A program made the position numbers and the translations under genes. From Oscillospiraceae bacterium (GTDB taxonomy: Bacteria > Bacillota > Clostridia > Oscillospirales > Oscillospiraceae), in assembly GCA_015067525.1 (NCBI GenBank), contig SVMH01000020.1, positions 1 through 33,511 of the forward strand: 33,511 bases of DNA, in the 5' to 3' direction. Positions 32,865-33,511 of the stretch are shown here, in pieces (the first letter of the stretch is position 1; each line of letters opens with the position of its first letter). The notes under the pieces were generated by a model. The model did no database searches. It saw only the letters and a list, made by a program, of their open reading frames with translations, and was not told the origin of the DNA.

Positions 32865-32895
32865 AGTCTCAACCATTGTTGAAGGAGCTTTTACT

Positions 32896-33511
32896 ATGCG
32901 CGAATATATCATCATGACCGACAGCTGCGCCGATCTGTCCGCCGCCGAAGTGCAGGCGCTGGGCCTGAGCGTGGTGCCTCTGCACTACGAGATGGACGGT
33001 GTGGAGTATATCAACTACCCCGATCATTCCGAGATGGATCCCGAGGAATTTTTCGCCCGCGTCAGCGCCGGTGCGGTCTGCAAGACCTCTGCGGCCAGTG
33101 TGGGCGCCTTTGTGGATGCCATGCGCCCCATTCTGGCTTCCGGAAAGGACATTCTTTACATCGCCTTCTCCAGCGCTCTGTCCACCACCTACCAGTCCGG
33201 CTGTATCGCTGCGGAAGATCTGCGCGCAGAGTTTCCCGACGCCACCATTGAAGTCATTGATTCTCTCTCCGCTTCCCGCGGTCAGGGCCGTCTGGTGCTG
33301 GACGCCGTGAAAGAGAAGAACAAGGGCAAGAACTTGGCTGAGGTGGCACAGTTCGTCCGCGACGAGATCCTTCACAATATCCATTGGTTTACCGTGGCGG
33401 ATCTGAACCAGCTTAAGCGCGGCGGCCGCATCAGCGCCGCTACCGCTCTGGTGGGCACCATGCTGAACATCAAGCCCGTGCTGCGCGTCAGTGACGAGGG
33501 CAAGCTGGAGA
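32896..33511 (+). CDS. DegV family fatty-acid-binding protein, 3' end outside window
   Basis: The first 205 codons of a DegV protein run off the window edge with no stop. Family marks: MTDSCADL (7-14), VVPLHYEMDG, CKTSAASVGAF, the SSALSTTYQS lipid-head loop, DSLSASRGQG and LKRGGRIS. DegV (FakB-type) proteins bind a fatty acid and, in FakA-containing bacteria, present it for phosphorylation. ATG 32896 follows GAAGGAG. A full protein of about 280 residues is expected, so about 75 residues are missing. Confidence 0.92.
   Translation, partial: MREYIIMTDSCADLSAAEVQALGLSVVPLHYEMDGVEYINYPDHSEMDPEEFFARVSAGAVCKTSAASVGAFVDAMRPILASGKDILYIAFSSALSTTYQSGCIAAEDLRAEFPDATIEVIDSLSASRGQGRLVLDAVKEKNKGKNLAEVAQFVRDEILHNIHWFTVADLNQLKRGGRISAATALVGTMLNIKPVLRVSDEGKLE

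Overview
The window reads as a chromosomal segment of a G+C-rich Gram-positive anaerobe of the Clostridia, most like the Oscillospiraceae/Ruminococcaceae. The reasons are strong AGGAGG-type ribosome binding sites, two T-box tRNA-sensing leaders, sigma-A promoters, a clostridial order of dut, maf, mreC, mreD, PBP2, minD and mgsA genes, and a ParB/Noc pair. No rRNA, tRNA, insertion sequence, prophage or CRISPR array was seen. Genes are tightly packed, and most ATG/GTG starts overlap or closely follow the previous stop.

Left part (1-8896): the end of rpsT with its terminator; a Nudix hydrolase; a promoter and a T-box leader whose acceptor-pairing bases fit tRNA-Gly, followed by a small nucleotidyltransferase-fold gene and the glycyl-tRNA synthetase; two tandem SGNH-hydrolase lipoproteins; then, on the minus strand, a MATE transporter coupled to a YgjV-like membrane protein, and an AlaX-type editing protein with a DUF1292 gene.

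Central part (8910-26883), all on the minus strand: hisS-aspS behind a T-box that reads tRNA-Asp by both specifier and discriminator; a probable long operon parA-parB-serS-mscL-rsmG-minD-mgsA; three perfect parS sites around parAB, one of them buried in the terminator stem of the preceding operon; and zapA-U32 peptidase-dut-maf-mreC-mreD-PBP2-amylase. This combines chromosome segregation, elongasome and division genes with translation genes.

Right part (27087-33511), mostly plus strand: a DnaD-like and a DnaC/DnaI-like helicase-loading pair followed by a glycerophosphodiester phosphodiesterase; a VanZ-family gene on the minus strand behind a promoter framed by an inverted repeat; a second ParB-family gene with Noc-type specificity residues; mnmE; and a DegV protein cut by the window edge.

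The observations most worth following are the short, atypical Gly T-box driving an uncharacterised nucleotidyltransferase with glyS, the Asp-sensing T-box in front of hisS, the parS embedded in a terminator, a methylglyoxal synthase homologue without key catalytic residues, a MinD without an evident membrane-targeting tail or Min partners, and a three-copy short repeat placed against stop codons.
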